A stretch of DNA of 64,000 nucleotides from Nitrospinaceae bacterium (GTDB lineage: Bacteria; Nitrospinota_A; UBA7883; JAJDBK01). The notes beneath the pieces are model-generated. The model worked only from the letters and a program-made list of their open reading frames with translations, was not told the origin of the DNA and did no database searches. Shown here piece after piece: positions 1 to 7,940 of this stretch. The position numbers and the translations under genes were made by a program. Numbering within the stretch: position 1 is the first letter of the stretch; each line of letters opens with the position of its first letter. Location: the NCBI GenBank assembly GCA_029261405.1, contig JAJDBK010000045.1:54805-118804 (forward strand), in the 5' to 3' direction.

Positions 1-253
1 CCGTTCATTTTTCGTAACCGGCGGTTTCGTGGAAGTGACGGAAGATCGGGTTGTGGTTCTGGCGGAAAAATGTGAATCGAAAGAATCGATAGACCCTGTG
101 GCGGCGAACGAAGCTGTGCGTCAGGCGGAATCGAATCTTGCGCAGGTGGCGGACGACGACGAATCACGCCCCGCCCTTCAACTCGCTCTCGATACCGCAA
201 CCGTAAGGGTCCAGTACATCAACGACGAACTGGAAACCTACGCCGGGCATTAG
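1..253 (+). CDS. atpC: ATP synthase F1 subunit epsilon, C-terminal part (cut by window edge)
   Basis: The open frame enters at base 2 and ends at a TAG at 251-253. The first residues read RSFFVTGGFVEVTEDRVVVL, the conserved end of the epsilon beta-sandwich (GGFVEV..d.v.vLAe). An Ala/Glu-rich helical hairpin of about 60 residues follows. Epsilon is part of the central stalk of the F1Fo ATP synthase and inhibits ATP hydrolysis. The N-terminal half and presumably the rest of the atp operon lie left of the window. A terminator follows directly, so this is the last gene of its transcript. The GTG at 29 is an internal valine, not a start. Confidence 0.9.
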   Translation, partial: RSFFVTGGFVEVTEDRVVVLAEKCESKESIDPVAANEAVRQAESNLAQVADDDESRPALQLALDTATVRVQYINDELETYAGH

Positions 254-274
254 ACTTTATAGATTCATAAAATC

Positions 275-303
275 CGGGTGGCCGCTTGGTCGCCCGTTTT
301 TTT
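275..303 (+). terminator. Rho-independent terminator after atpC
   Basis: A 9-bp stem (275-283 with 288-296, including G-U pairs) closes a GCTT loop and is followed by seven T. It lies 22 bases after the atpC stop codon, as expected for the end of the ATP synthase operon. Confidence 0.85.
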
Positions 304-410
304 GTTTAAGAGCTATATTATTTAACTTGTCCACGAACAAAATCATTAACTATTTGCTCGTAAATCCCATGTGGAAATCCATCGAACTCGAACAGCGTAA
401 AAAGCGGCTC

Positions 411-440
411 TAGGAGTCTGTCGGACTTGGGATGATTCTG
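411..440 (+). repeat. Isolated end of dispersed repeat family 1
   Basis: The start TAGGAGTCTGTCGGACTTGG and the next 10 bases match, in reverse complement, the right end of the complete element at 50463-50673, including the inner bases that read GATGATTCTG. No second end or transposase is seen nearby, so this is a solo end or relic. The rest of the 304-534 stretch shows nothing I recognise. Confidence 0.65.
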
Positions 441-534
441 CCAAGGATTTCATTAAGCGGTGTAGTTAACAGAATCAAATTTCTTCTGTCTATTCAATCA
501 ACATGGAAGGTGTTAAAATGTCGCTCCTCATTGC

Positions 535-611
535 GGCCCCGTAGCTCATCTGGATAGAGCGACAGATTCCTAATCTGTAGGTAGCAGGTTCGAGTCCTGC
601 CGGGGTCACCA
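535..611 (+). tRNA. tRNA-Arg (anticodon CCT)
   Basis: This is a 77-nt cloverleaf. The acceptor GGCCCCG (535-541) pairs with CGGGGTC (601-607), with one G-U pair. The anticodon stem ACAGA/TCTGT holds loop TTCCTAA, giving anticodon CCT, which reads AGG. The T-arm contains GGTTCGAGTCC. Discriminator A and an encoded CCA end the gene at 611. Confidence 0.95.
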
Positions 612-663
612 CTTTTCAACGGAAATGCCGCAGTGGCAAGCGCCTACAACGTTGTAATAGAAT

Positions 664-686
664 ACTCATGAATTATCCGGGTTAGG
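664..686 (+). repeat. Isolated end of dispersed repeat family 2
   Basis: ACTCATGAATTATCCGGGTT followed by AGG matches the right end of the element at 29286-29425. The preceding 40 bases (GCCG, then TGGCAAG) also resemble its interior read in reverse complement. It lies just after tRNA-Arg, a common landing place for small mobile or relic elements. Confidence 0.5.
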
Positions 687-756
687 CCATCTCCAATTCA
701 GTTACCCCACTCACACCTGTTCAGGACCAACATCAGATATCCTGACCTGCGGGTCA

Positions 757-1464
757 TCATTTCGCCTCGAACCGGACCTCTACAGCCGCTTGTTTTAGTT
801 GAGCCATGATTTTTTCGGCCCGGTCTCTCTCCATGTTTTTTGCCAGTGTCACCGGGAGTTTCGATAGCTTGGCGTCGATTTTTTCCGGGCTGGTTTTTGA
901 CAACTTCGCGAGGTATTGGCACACCTTTTTCCTTGTAGCCTCTGGTACATGTGTAATCACCAGACTACCGGTGGTGGAGACCGTTTTGCGGTCGATACGC
1001 TCTTTTATGTCACGCTCTTCTCCCCGTACAATGGCGGCGCCGTAGGCCAGAACCTCCACCGACCCTATGGAGGAGCCTTGACCTTTCGATATCGATGAGG
1101 TCTCAATTTTCACGTTGAATATCATGGTGGCGCCTTTATCGCCCGCCTCCTGTTTCATTCGGAGAACAGCCTCTCTTCGACCCCGGTCGAGAAGGGTTTC
1201 AAAAGAAATCATTCTGCCGCCAATGATACTTCGAAGGGTAGCGAGGAACCTTTTGAAATAATCTACTGAAACTACTACGGAGCCTGTTACCAGGAATGTT
1301 TCCCTGATTACTAAATCGGCGGGAAGCGTTTTTGCGGCAACCAGAATAATCTTGCCGAATTCTTCTTCCCGTTTCCTGATGGAGTTGTAGCTCATGGTCT
1401 CCGCAAAACGCCCGAAACCGTAGCCGAGAATTAGCAGGACGAGAAATACGACCAGCTCAGACAT
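757..1464 (-). CDS. Membrane-anchored YbjQ-family (UPF0145) protein with C-terminal extension
   Basis: The protein has 235 residues. Residues 1-20 form a hydrophobic anchor. Residues about 45-150 match the YbjQ/UPF0145 fold: a TGSVVVS-type first strand, a central helix with RREAVLRMKQEA, then GATMIFNVKIETSSI and an EVLAYGAAI end. The last 80 residues are an extra domain whose end (KLPVTLAKN, then AEKIMAQLKQAAVEVRF) resembles the ribosomal L7/L12 C-terminal fold; that likeness is an inference. The family forms pentamers of unclear function. It lies 3 bp downstream of a second YbjQ gene and in the same direction as the barrel and 33-haem cytochrome, so co-transcription is likely. Confidence 0.75.
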   Translation of the reverse strand: MSELVVFLVLLILGYGFGRFAETMSYNSIRKREEEFGKIILVAAKTLPADLVIRETFLVTGSVVVSVDYFKRFLATLRSIIGGRMISFETLLDRGRREAVLRMKQEAGDKGATMIFNVKIETSSISKGQGSSIGSVEVLAYGAAIVRGEERDIKERIDRKTVSTTGSLVITHVPEATRKKVCQYLAKLSKTSPEKIDAKLSKLPVTLAKNMERDRAEKIMAQLKQAAVEVRFEAK

Positions 1465-1467
1465 CGA

Positions 1468-1782
1468 TTACCGCAGTTCTACAGCGGTCCCGTATGCGAA
1501 GATCTCCGCCGCCCCCTGGGTGACAGAGGATGTGGAGTAACGGATATTGAGAACGGCGTTGGCGCCCACCGCCTCGGCTTGCCGGACCATCCGTTCGGTA
1601 GCCTCCTTGCGCGACTCCTGTAAAAGCTCTGTATAACCTTTAAGCTCGCCGCCGAAGACATTCTTGAGTCCGGCCATGATATCCCGGCCCACATGTTTGG
1701 CTCGCACCGTGCTCCCCTGCACCAGCCCAAGATGCCTGACAATCTCTTTTCCGGGAATAGTTTCGATATTGGTCAGAATCAT
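1468..1782 (-). CDS. YbjQ-family (UPF0145) protein
   Basis: A 104-residue single-domain member. It opens with ETIPGKEIVRHLGLVQGSTV, has the central amphipathic helix with SRKEATERM, then GANAVLNIRYSTSS and the terminal EIFAYGTAVEL. It lacks the membrane anchor and C-terminal extension of its neighbour, so the pair is a short cytosolic form beside an anchored one. It starts 32 bp downstream of the barrel gene. Biochemical function is unknown; some relatives are annotated as heavy-metal-binding, which I cannot confirm from residues here. Confidence 0.8.
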   Translation of the reverse strand: MILTNIETIPGKEIVRHLGLVQGSTVRAKHVGRDIMAGLKNVFGGELKGYTELLQESRKEATERMVRQAEAVGANAVLNIRYSTSSVTQGAAEIFAYGTAVELR

Positions 1783-1814
1783 CTCAATCCTCCTGGAGAA
1801 AGCCTACAGCCGGA

Positions 1815-3131
1815 TCAGAACCTGTAACCGATCTGGCCGTATAGTGTCGTTGTGCTAAAATTGTCGGCGTATCGGGTTGTATAGATCGAACTCACGTCGA
1901 GATACTCTTCCTGTGAATAAGAGAATGAAACCGTCCCGTATATATACCTGCTGAACCACCAGGTGGCGTAGAGGTCGTATACCCACTGTTGCATCTCATT
2001 CTCAAGCCCATCCTGGGAGTTGGTCAACCGTGTCACGGCGGCTTCGATGTCTATCTTGTCATAACTCCAGCCTACAGATCCGTAGAGCGACTTGACATTC
2101 GCCGTGAACCAGCCAAGATCGGAGTAGCGAAGGTTCCAGCGGGTATTGTAGATGAAATTGTAATTTCTTATGCCGAGATAATATTGGCTGGCGCTTTTGC
2201 TATCTATCTTCCGCTCCCTGCTATCGCCACCTATGTATAACCCGTAGTTCTTTATCGGCCTCACCTCTGCGCTTATTCGCGCGATGGAGTAGTTCTCCTC
2301 GACAAACGAATCTTCACCAACCAGCGGCTCGAACGATTTTTCCCGGTTGATCGCCCGGAAAAGGTTATATGTAAAACTGAACAGAAACATCTTGTTCGGT
2401 CGCCAGTTTCCATGGAGAAGAAGGTTTGTGATTTCCCATCCTTCTGATTCACCTTCCTCATGTTCATATGTATCAACATCGTTATCAAGATCAATCGACG
2501 ACTGAAACTGAAACCGCTGTGTGGCGGGCATAAAATAGAAAACGCCGTTCGCCCTCTCCCGGTCGACTTCACCTTTGTAGGTGTCAAGAGCGTAACCGCC
2601 GGAGGCTCCGAACAGGTCGGAGTGTACAAAAGCGTATCCGCCCCAGGTGAGAAAATCGGTATTGATATTGTCCTCGAAAGGATCAGGTCGGGCGCCACCG
2701 AAAACACCAACACCATTCTTTTTGTTGAACCAGTATTTTAGATCGAAGCCATCGACGTTCTGGGAGACAAACTCCTCAATGAACGACCTGCCGATGGTAA
2801 GATCCAGGCCGCCAAACATTTTCTTTATCTGCACGTTAGCCTGCAAAAGTCGGTTTTCAGGAATTTCGTTGTTGTAATCGCTGGAGGAAGCTCTTGCCCG
2901 ACCATCTATGTTAAGGGAAATGTTGTCGTTGGGTCCCAGTTTTTTCGCCATGTAGCGGTAATAGAGATGAGTTACGTTGACATCTCCGGCGCTGGAGGAG
3001 TCGTCCACCATGTAGTGTCCGAGGGCGAATCTGCCCCGTTCATCCCGATCCTCAATCCGCTGGGCGGCGAAGAGGCTCCCGGCCAGCGTAAAACAGAGCA
3101 GTCCGCTTATAAGTGAAATCCGGTTTATCAT
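1815..3131 (-). CDS. Outer-membrane beta-barrel protein partnered with multihaem cytochrome
   Basis: About 438 residues. I start at the ATG at 3131, which has a GGATGGG ribosome site about 7 bases upstream; the ATG at 3143 is an alternative. Longer starts would overlap the cytochrome gene. Residues 1-20 are a signal peptide ending in AGSLFAAQ. The rest is rich in alternating polar and aromatic strands and ends in YGQIGYRF, the terminal phenylalanine typical of outer-membrane barrels inserted by the Bam complex. It lies directly downstream of the 33-haem cytochrome with about 17 bp between them. Porin-cytochrome pairs of this kind move electrons across the outer membrane. It is shorter than MtrB (about 700 residues) and I see no CXXC. 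Confidence 0.8.
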   Translation of the reverse strand: MINRISLISGLLCFTLAGSLFAAQRIEDRDERGRFALGHYMVDDSSSAGDVNVTHLYYRYMAKKLGPNDNISLNIDGRARASSSDYNNEIPENRLLQANVQIKKMFGGLDLTIGRSFIEEFVSQNVDGFDLKYWFNKKNGVGVFGGARPDPFEDNINTDFLTWGGYAFVHSDLFGASGGYALDTYKGEVDRERANGVFYFMPATQRFQFQSSIDLDNDVDTYEHEEGESEGWEITNLLLHGNWRPNKMFLFSFTYNLFRAINREKSFEPLVGEDSFVEENYSIARISAEVRPIKNYGLYIGGDSRERKIDSKSASQYYLGIRNYNFIYNTRWNLRYSDLGWFTANVKSLYGSVGWSYDKIDIEAAVTRLTNSQDGLENEMQQWVYDLYATWWFSRYIYGTVSFSYSQEEYLDVSSIYTTRYADNFSTTTLYGQIGYRF

Positions 3132-3148
3132 TTTAATACCCATCCCGA

Positions 3149-5887
3149 TCACTGACACGGCACCGCCAGACTGGCGCCCTGGAACGAAGTCGTGTTGTGG
3201 CAGAGGGAACATGTTTGCGGGCAGGTGACATGCCTGCTCGAATAGTTTTCCTGATGGCACAAGTAACAGTCCGCCTCGTAAGTGGCTCCGGGCCATTTCA
3301 GCGTACCTCCTCCGCTCGGATGGCAGGTGGCGCAATCACCTCTGATCGCAGAATGAGCCCCGGTGAAGGTCATAGTTGTGTGGGTGTACCGCTTTGCCGG
3401 AGCGAAAACGTAGAGGTTGTGGCAGTCGAGACAGTTGGTGTTGCTCGGACTGTGGAAAAGCGCGTTCCGGTAAAAATCCTCCTGGTGACAATTAAAACAG
3501 TCGTTTGGCAAGGTTCGGTAGATCCGGTGTTTGTGGCACTGCTGGCAATCGGCGAACCTGTGGCCCCCCTCCAGCCTGAACCCCGTCTGGGAATGTTTGA
3601 ACTTGAGTGGCTCCCAGTTGGTCATGTTGTGGCAATCCCCGCAAAGCCGACCGAACTGGTTCTGGTGTGGTGACGTGTGGCACTGCTGGCAGTCGGGCGA
3701 GAGACCGGTATACTCCCCCGCTCCTTTGGTATGGCAGTCGGAGCAGACCAATTGGGCGTGGGTCTGGGTCAGTGGGAACCCGGTCACTTCGTGGGCTATA
3801 CTCTTTGGGTCCCACGATGCGGTGTGGTGACACTCGTCACACCCTTTGCCCAAGGCGCCTTTATGTTTGTCCTCTTTGGCGTGACAGTCGTTACAGCCGA
3901 TAGATACCGGTTTCCAGACCTTTTTACCCTCAATGAGATGACACTTGTCACACTTGGTTGTGTAGTGTTTTCCGATCAGTGGAAACTTCGTATCGAGCGT
4001 GTGGTCGAATTTATTCGACAGGTCGGTCCAGCCGGTTACCACATGGCACTCGTCGCATTTTTTCGGCCTGAAAACGCCTTTGTGCGGATCGACGTTGTGG
4101 CAACCTGAATTGCTACACAACGTTGTGTTGAACGGTTTGTACCGATTTACCGGAAAACTCTTCCCTTTGTATGCGACCGTCTTCGTGGTCGCTTGGTGAC
4201 ACTTCTCGCACTTGACCTTGGAGTGTTTCCCCTCGAGTTTGTATTCGGCGGTTTCATGCTTGAAGGTGGTAGGTTTAAAACCATCAACGGTATGGCATTC
4301 GGCGCAGTCTTTCCCTTTAAACTGACCATTGTGGATGTCGCCCCGTTGCGGAGAGTCGTGGCAACCTGATCCGTTACAGGTAGTACTCACTATAGGTTTG
4401 TATACAACCTCGCCATTACGCTTTTTGATATGGCACTTCTCGCACGCCACATCCTTATGTTTGCCGCTTAGTTTGTAACCTGTGTACGACGGGTTTGAGT
4501 GTTTGAAAACAGATGGTTTCCACCCGGTCTCGTTGTGGCATTCGTCACATTTCCTGCCGACGAACTGGGCGCCGTGGGCCTGGCTACCCCGTTTCTTCAC
4601 ATCGTGACACCCTTTGGTGGAGCAGGAGGAGGTGTCGATCGGCCTGTAGAGCACAACCCACATGTTTCTTTTGTATTTGGCCGTCTCGGAAGTGGCGCTA
4701 TGGCAGTCCTCGCACTTGACCTTAGCGTGTTTCCCTTTCAGTTTAAACCCGGTATACGTCCGGTTTTCATGGCTGAAGATGACCGGCTTCCACCCTCTCT
4801 CAGAGTGGCAGTCGTCACACTTCCTGCCCGCAAACTGAATGCCGTGGATCTGCCCCCGCTCCGATATGTCGTGACATCCGCCCGCAGAGCAAGTGTCATA
4901 CTTCTCGACCTTGTAAAGCCCCTTCTTCGCGTCGGGGTGACAAGATGCGCAATCCACCTTCATATGTTTGTACCGGAGCGCGTACCTTGTCTTGCTGTGG
5001 TCGAATTTCGGAACCTTCTTCCAGTCGGAGGTCAGGTGGCAATCCTCACACTTGTCGGAAAGAGCGCCTTTGTGCACATCCTGGGCCTTGTGGCAGGTGA
5101 TGCAACTCTCGAACTTTGCAACCCTGAATATCGCTCGCTGTTTGGTGGCGCCTGTGTGGCACTTGGAGCAAGCGACTTTATTGTGTTTCCCATCAAGCCG
5201 ATATTTGGTCTGTTTTGTATGGTCGAATTTTACGTCTTGTCCTTTGAAGGAACGGGCGTTGACGTGGCAGTTTTCGCAGGTCTGCTTGAGAGTTTTTTCG
5301 TGGATGTCTTTATGGCAGGAGATACAAGTGGTCTCAAGGCCGAGATATGTAACGGCGCCCGACTCGGTCTTCTTGTTATGACACGCCTCGCACTTGGCCG
5401 TTTTATGTTTGTCTTCAAGGGGATAGTTGGCCTGATTATGGTTAAACTTTGACTGTTTCCCGTCAGGCCAGGCGATCATTTTGAACTTGCGACCCTTATG
5501 GTCAGCATGACACTTTTTACAGTCTTTGGATGTTACCTTCCGGTGGGCGTGATATCCCTTCTTCTCCTGGATTCTGAGTTTGATATCCTTGTGGCAGTCG
5601 AGGCACTTCTCTTCGTTGACCCCACCTCGCAGATCGTGGCAGTCGATACATTTGAGGATGCTATCCCACGGTTTATGCTGTTCGGCCAGATCGCCGGGAG
5701 AAATAAGACGTCCAAACCCGAGACCGATAGACTGGGCGTCTGCGGAAGAGACGAAAAGTGTGGACGTAAAAATCCCGGCAATGAGAACCATGAACAGGGC
5801 TTTGCGCAGAAAACCCGACGTTCCGTTTTTCAACTTTGTATCGATCCCTCCAACTTTCGATGATATTATCTGAAATGGCTCATTCAT
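3149..5887 (-). CDS. Very large multihaem c-type cytochrome (33 predicted haems)
   Basis: About 912 residues from the ATG at 5887; a TTG at 5908 is the alternative start. A secretory signal ends near SSADAQ, around residue 50. I count 29 CXXCH motifs and 4 CX4CH motifs (CSAGGCH, CSTKGCH, CNGSGCH, CSNSGCH), giving 33 haems, one per 28 residues. The chain is a series of related units with an F-x-H element, then a GKH and C..CH, suggesting growth by internal duplication. Extra His residues in F-x-H could be distal ligands. It should lie in the periplasm or at the outer membrane. The barrel gene follows directly, which points to extracellular electron transfer. No membrane quinol-oxidising partner is adjacent. 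Confidence 0.9.
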   Translation of the reverse strand: MNEPFQIISSKVGGIDTKLKNGTSGFLRKALFMVLIAGIFTSTLFVSSADAQSIGLGFGRLISPGDLAEQHKPWDSILKCIDCHDLRGGVNEEKCLDCHKDIKLRIQEKKGYHAHRKVTSKDCKKCHADHKGRKFKMIAWPDGKQSKFNHNQANYPLEDKHKTAKCEACHNKKTESGAVTYLGLETTCISCHKDIHEKTLKQTCENCHVNARSFKGQDVKFDHTKQTKYRLDGKHNKVACSKCHTGATKQRAIFRVAKFESCITCHKAQDVHKGALSDKCEDCHLTSDWKKVPKFDHSKTRYALRYKHMKVDCASCHPDAKKGLYKVEKYDTCSAGGCHDISERGQIHGIQFAGRKCDDCHSERGWKPVIFSHENRTYTGFKLKGKHAKVKCEDCHSATSETAKYKRNMWVVLYRPIDTSSCSTKGCHDVKKRGSQAHGAQFVGRKCDECHNETGWKPSVFKHSNPSYTGYKLSGKHKDVACEKCHIKKRNGEVVYKPIVSTTCNGSGCHDSPQRGDIHNGQFKGKDCAECHTVDGFKPTTFKHETAEYKLEGKHSKVKCEKCHQATTKTVAYKGKSFPVNRYKPFNTTLCSNSGCHNVDPHKGVFRPKKCDECHVVTGWTDLSNKFDHTLDTKFPLIGKHYTTKCDKCHLIEGKKVWKPVSIGCNDCHAKEDKHKGALGKGCDECHHTASWDPKSIAHEVTGFPLTQTHAQLVCSDCHTKGAGEYTGLSPDCQQCHTSPHQNQFGRLCGDCHNMTNWEPLKFKHSQTGFRLEGGHRFADCQQCHKHRIYRTLPNDCFNCHQEDFYRNALFHSPSNTNCLDCHNLYVFAPAKRYTHTTMTFTGAHSAIRGDCATCHPSGGGTLKWPGATYEADCYLCHQENYSSRHVTCPQTCSLCHNTTSFQGASLAVPCQ

Positions 5888-5995
5888 TGTCAAACTGTCT
5901 CTACTCAAATGATGATTTTACCTCCACCTTGCCGGGGGTCGATACCGGCTACTATGATACTCTTCGACGCATACTAATCTTGCATTGCGGGGTAA

Positions 5996-7021
5996 ATGGT
6001 TTCACGCACAGACTGGCTTGACGATATCTCGGCTGAGATGGCCGCCGGACAGCTTTTTATTTTCGGGTTCGACGGGGATAGGTATAACCGTCGTATAGGT
6101 TCCTTTTTCGAAAAGGTGAAACTTGGCGGGGTGATTCTATTCTCCCGGAATATCTCTTCCGCCGAACAGACAAAACGGCTGATCTCTGATTTAAAGAAAC
6201 TTGGGGAGGATACCACCGGTCTGCCGCTTTTTGTCTGTATCGATCAGGAGGGGGGGCGTGTGGCCCGGCTGTCTTCCGACCTGCCAACATTCCCGACGGC
6301 CCGTTCGCTAGGCGAGGATGGTAGTTCAGGCCAAGTTGGGGAGGTTTACGAGAGGATCGGGTCGGAACTTAAAAACCTCGGTTTTAATGTCGATTTCGCC
6401 CCTTGTCTCGATCTTGATACCAACGATGCGAACCCGGTGATCGGCGATCGATCTTTCTCGCGTGACCCTCAGGAGGTATCCCGGCTCGGATTAGCGGCTA
6501 TCGAAGGTCTCAGGCGCCAGAAGATCCTTACCTGCGCCAAACATTTCCCCGGTCATGGCGACACGTCTCTCGACTCTCATTTCGATCTACCGGTGGACGA
6601 ACGCTCCAAGAGCCGTTTCGACGAGGCGGAGCTTGAACCGTTCCGCATGTCGATCGCGCAGAAAGTCGATTTTATCATGACAGCGCATGTGATCTACCCG
6701 GCGTTTGACAAGGTTTATCCGGCGACGTTGTCGAAGAGAATCGTAACCGACCTTTTGCGGGAGAAGATGGGTTATGACGGAATTATCATCGGCGACGATT
6801 TTGATATGAAAGCTGTTTCAGACCGGTGGGACGAGAAGGGCGCCGCCATCGCTTTTGAGGCGGGGATTGATATGGGCATGGTATGCCACGAGACACCGCG
6901 CCGCGAAAATCTTTATGAAAGCGTCCGTAAATCGATAATAGAAGGTAGAATAAGCGAGACCTCCGTTAAGGAACGTTTGCACAGAATTATTTCAGCCAAA
7001 GAAAGATTGGAAGAAGTGTAA
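5996..7021 (+). CDS. nagZ: Beta-N-acetylhexosaminidase, glycoside hydrolase family 3
   Basis: A 341-residue protein of typical NagZ length. It carries FVCIDQEGGRVARL, then KHFPGHGDTSLDSH, the catalytic His/Asp loop of family 3 NagZ enzymes, and IIGDDFDMKA with the nucleophile aspartate. NagZ removes N-acetylglucosamine from GlcNAc-anhydroMurNAc muropeptides in cytosolic peptidoglycan recycling. No signal peptide is seen, as expected. The ATG at 5996 follows GGGGTAA. The stop TAA shares its last base with the start of the next gene, so the two are translationally coupled. Confidence 0.93.
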   Translation: MVSRTDWLDDISAEMAAGQLFIFGFDGDRYNRRIGSFFEKVKLGGVILFSRNISSAEQTKRLISDLKKLGEDTTGLPLFVCIDQEGGRVARLSSDLPTFPTARSLGEDGSSGQVGEVYERIGSELKNLGFNVDFAPCLDLDTNDANPVIGDRSFSRDPQEVSRLGLAAIEGLRRQKILTCAKHFPGHGDTSLDSHFDLPVDERSKSRFDEAELEPFRMSIAQKVDFIMTAHVIYPAFDKVYPATLSKRIVTDLLREKMGYDGIIIGDDFDMKAVSDRWDEKGAAIAFEAGIDMGMVCHETPRRENLYESVRKSIIEGRISETSVKERLHRIISAKERLEEV

Positions 7022-7920
7022 TGCCTGAGATAACAGAACTTTTGCACGAATACGGTATAGACCGGTTCGACCTGGACAATATCAAGATCGCCGCCCCGAA
7101 ACTTCTTGCGCGAAAAGAGGAGTTGGCGGACTTCCACTACGCCGCTCTTATGGGTAAGAGTGGTACCGCCCATTTTTTCCCCAACGAAAAAATCATGGTG
7201 AAAGCGCGACACGCCTTTATCAACTGGGTGGAGCTACTTCTGAAAGCTGAATACAACCACGCATATTACCTCACCGTCAACCGGGCCGGCACCATGCATG
7301 TGAGGATTTCCCTGCCGAATTCCCATGTCAACATCGCCATGCAGAGGGTACGCCGGTACCTGAATGACGCGATATCTGAAGATTTCGCCGACTCCCCCGA
7401 GACGGCTCTACGGATAGGGAGATCACTTAACAAGGTACTCGATCTTAACCTCGACATTCTTACCCGCTCGTATCGGGAAGAGGAGATGAAGATCAGCTTC
7501 TTGAGCTACAAGGTGGACAGCATGGCCCTTTACCTTGCGAAACGGGTTGTGAGCGGATTTAACATGGCGCTGGTCCTCGGCCTGATAGTAATCGGTGTGA
7601 TGGTGGTGGGGCTATGCCTGCACGATTTTTCCCGCCTGTTCGACGCTGGCGGTCTGGAACATGGTGTTTTGGGGGCTTTGGGGTCGCTGTTGATTTTGTG
7701 GGTCATTATCGAGCTTCTCGACACCCAGATAAAACATATGAAAGGGAGCGAGTTTGCGATCAAGGTTTTTGTATCGGTGGCGTTGGTAACAGAACTTCGG
7801 CACGTCCTGATTATTTCGATTGAAGGCGCCACCTGGATACAGGAAGCTGTGCTGGCCGGTACAGTTCTGGTACTCGGAATTATCTACTGGCTAGTCTCAC
7901 GGGTGGACCACTCTTCCTGA
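7021..7920 (+). CDS. Globin-sensor domain fused to PsiE-like membrane domain
   Basis: 299 residues. Residues 1-165 resemble a protoglobin or globin-coupled-sensor domain: a helix with FINWVELLL, then GTMHVRISLP with His93 in the place of the proximal haem ligand, then a long helix with MQRVRRYL. Residues 180-295 hold four hydrophobic segments, and the second half (LLDTQIKHMKGSEFAIKVF, ELRHVLI) matches the PsiE phosphate-starvation family. I infer a haem-based gas or redox sensor on the inner membrane. The start codon overlaps the nagZ stop. No kinase or cyclase output is attached, so how it signals is open. Confidence 0.65.
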   Translation: MPEITELLHEYGIDRFDLDNIKIAAPKLLARKEELADFHYAALMGKSGTAHFFPNEKIMVKARHAFINWVELLLKAEYNHAYYLTVNRAGTMHVRISLPNSHVNIAMQRVRRYLNDAISEDFADSPETALRIGRSLNKVLDLNLDILTRSYREEEMKISFLSYKVDSMALYLAKRVVSGFNMALVLGLIVIGVMVVGLCLHDFSRLFDAGGLEHGVLGALGSLLILWVIIELLDTQIKHMKGSEFAIKVFVSVALVTELRHVLIISIEGATWIQEAVLAGTVLVLGIIYWLVSRVDHSS

Positions 7921-7940
7921 TCTTTTGATACGGGAGCCTG

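Noticed and set aside
698..922. A 74-codon minus-strand frame at the end of the anchored YbjQ gene
   Set aside because: Out-of-frame overlap with the real gene.
4499..5452. A 317-codon open frame on the plus strand inside the 33-haem cytochrome gene
   Set aside because: It is the antisense of regular CXXCH repeats, whose codon bias leaves the opposite strand open; composition is not protein-like and there is no ribosome site.
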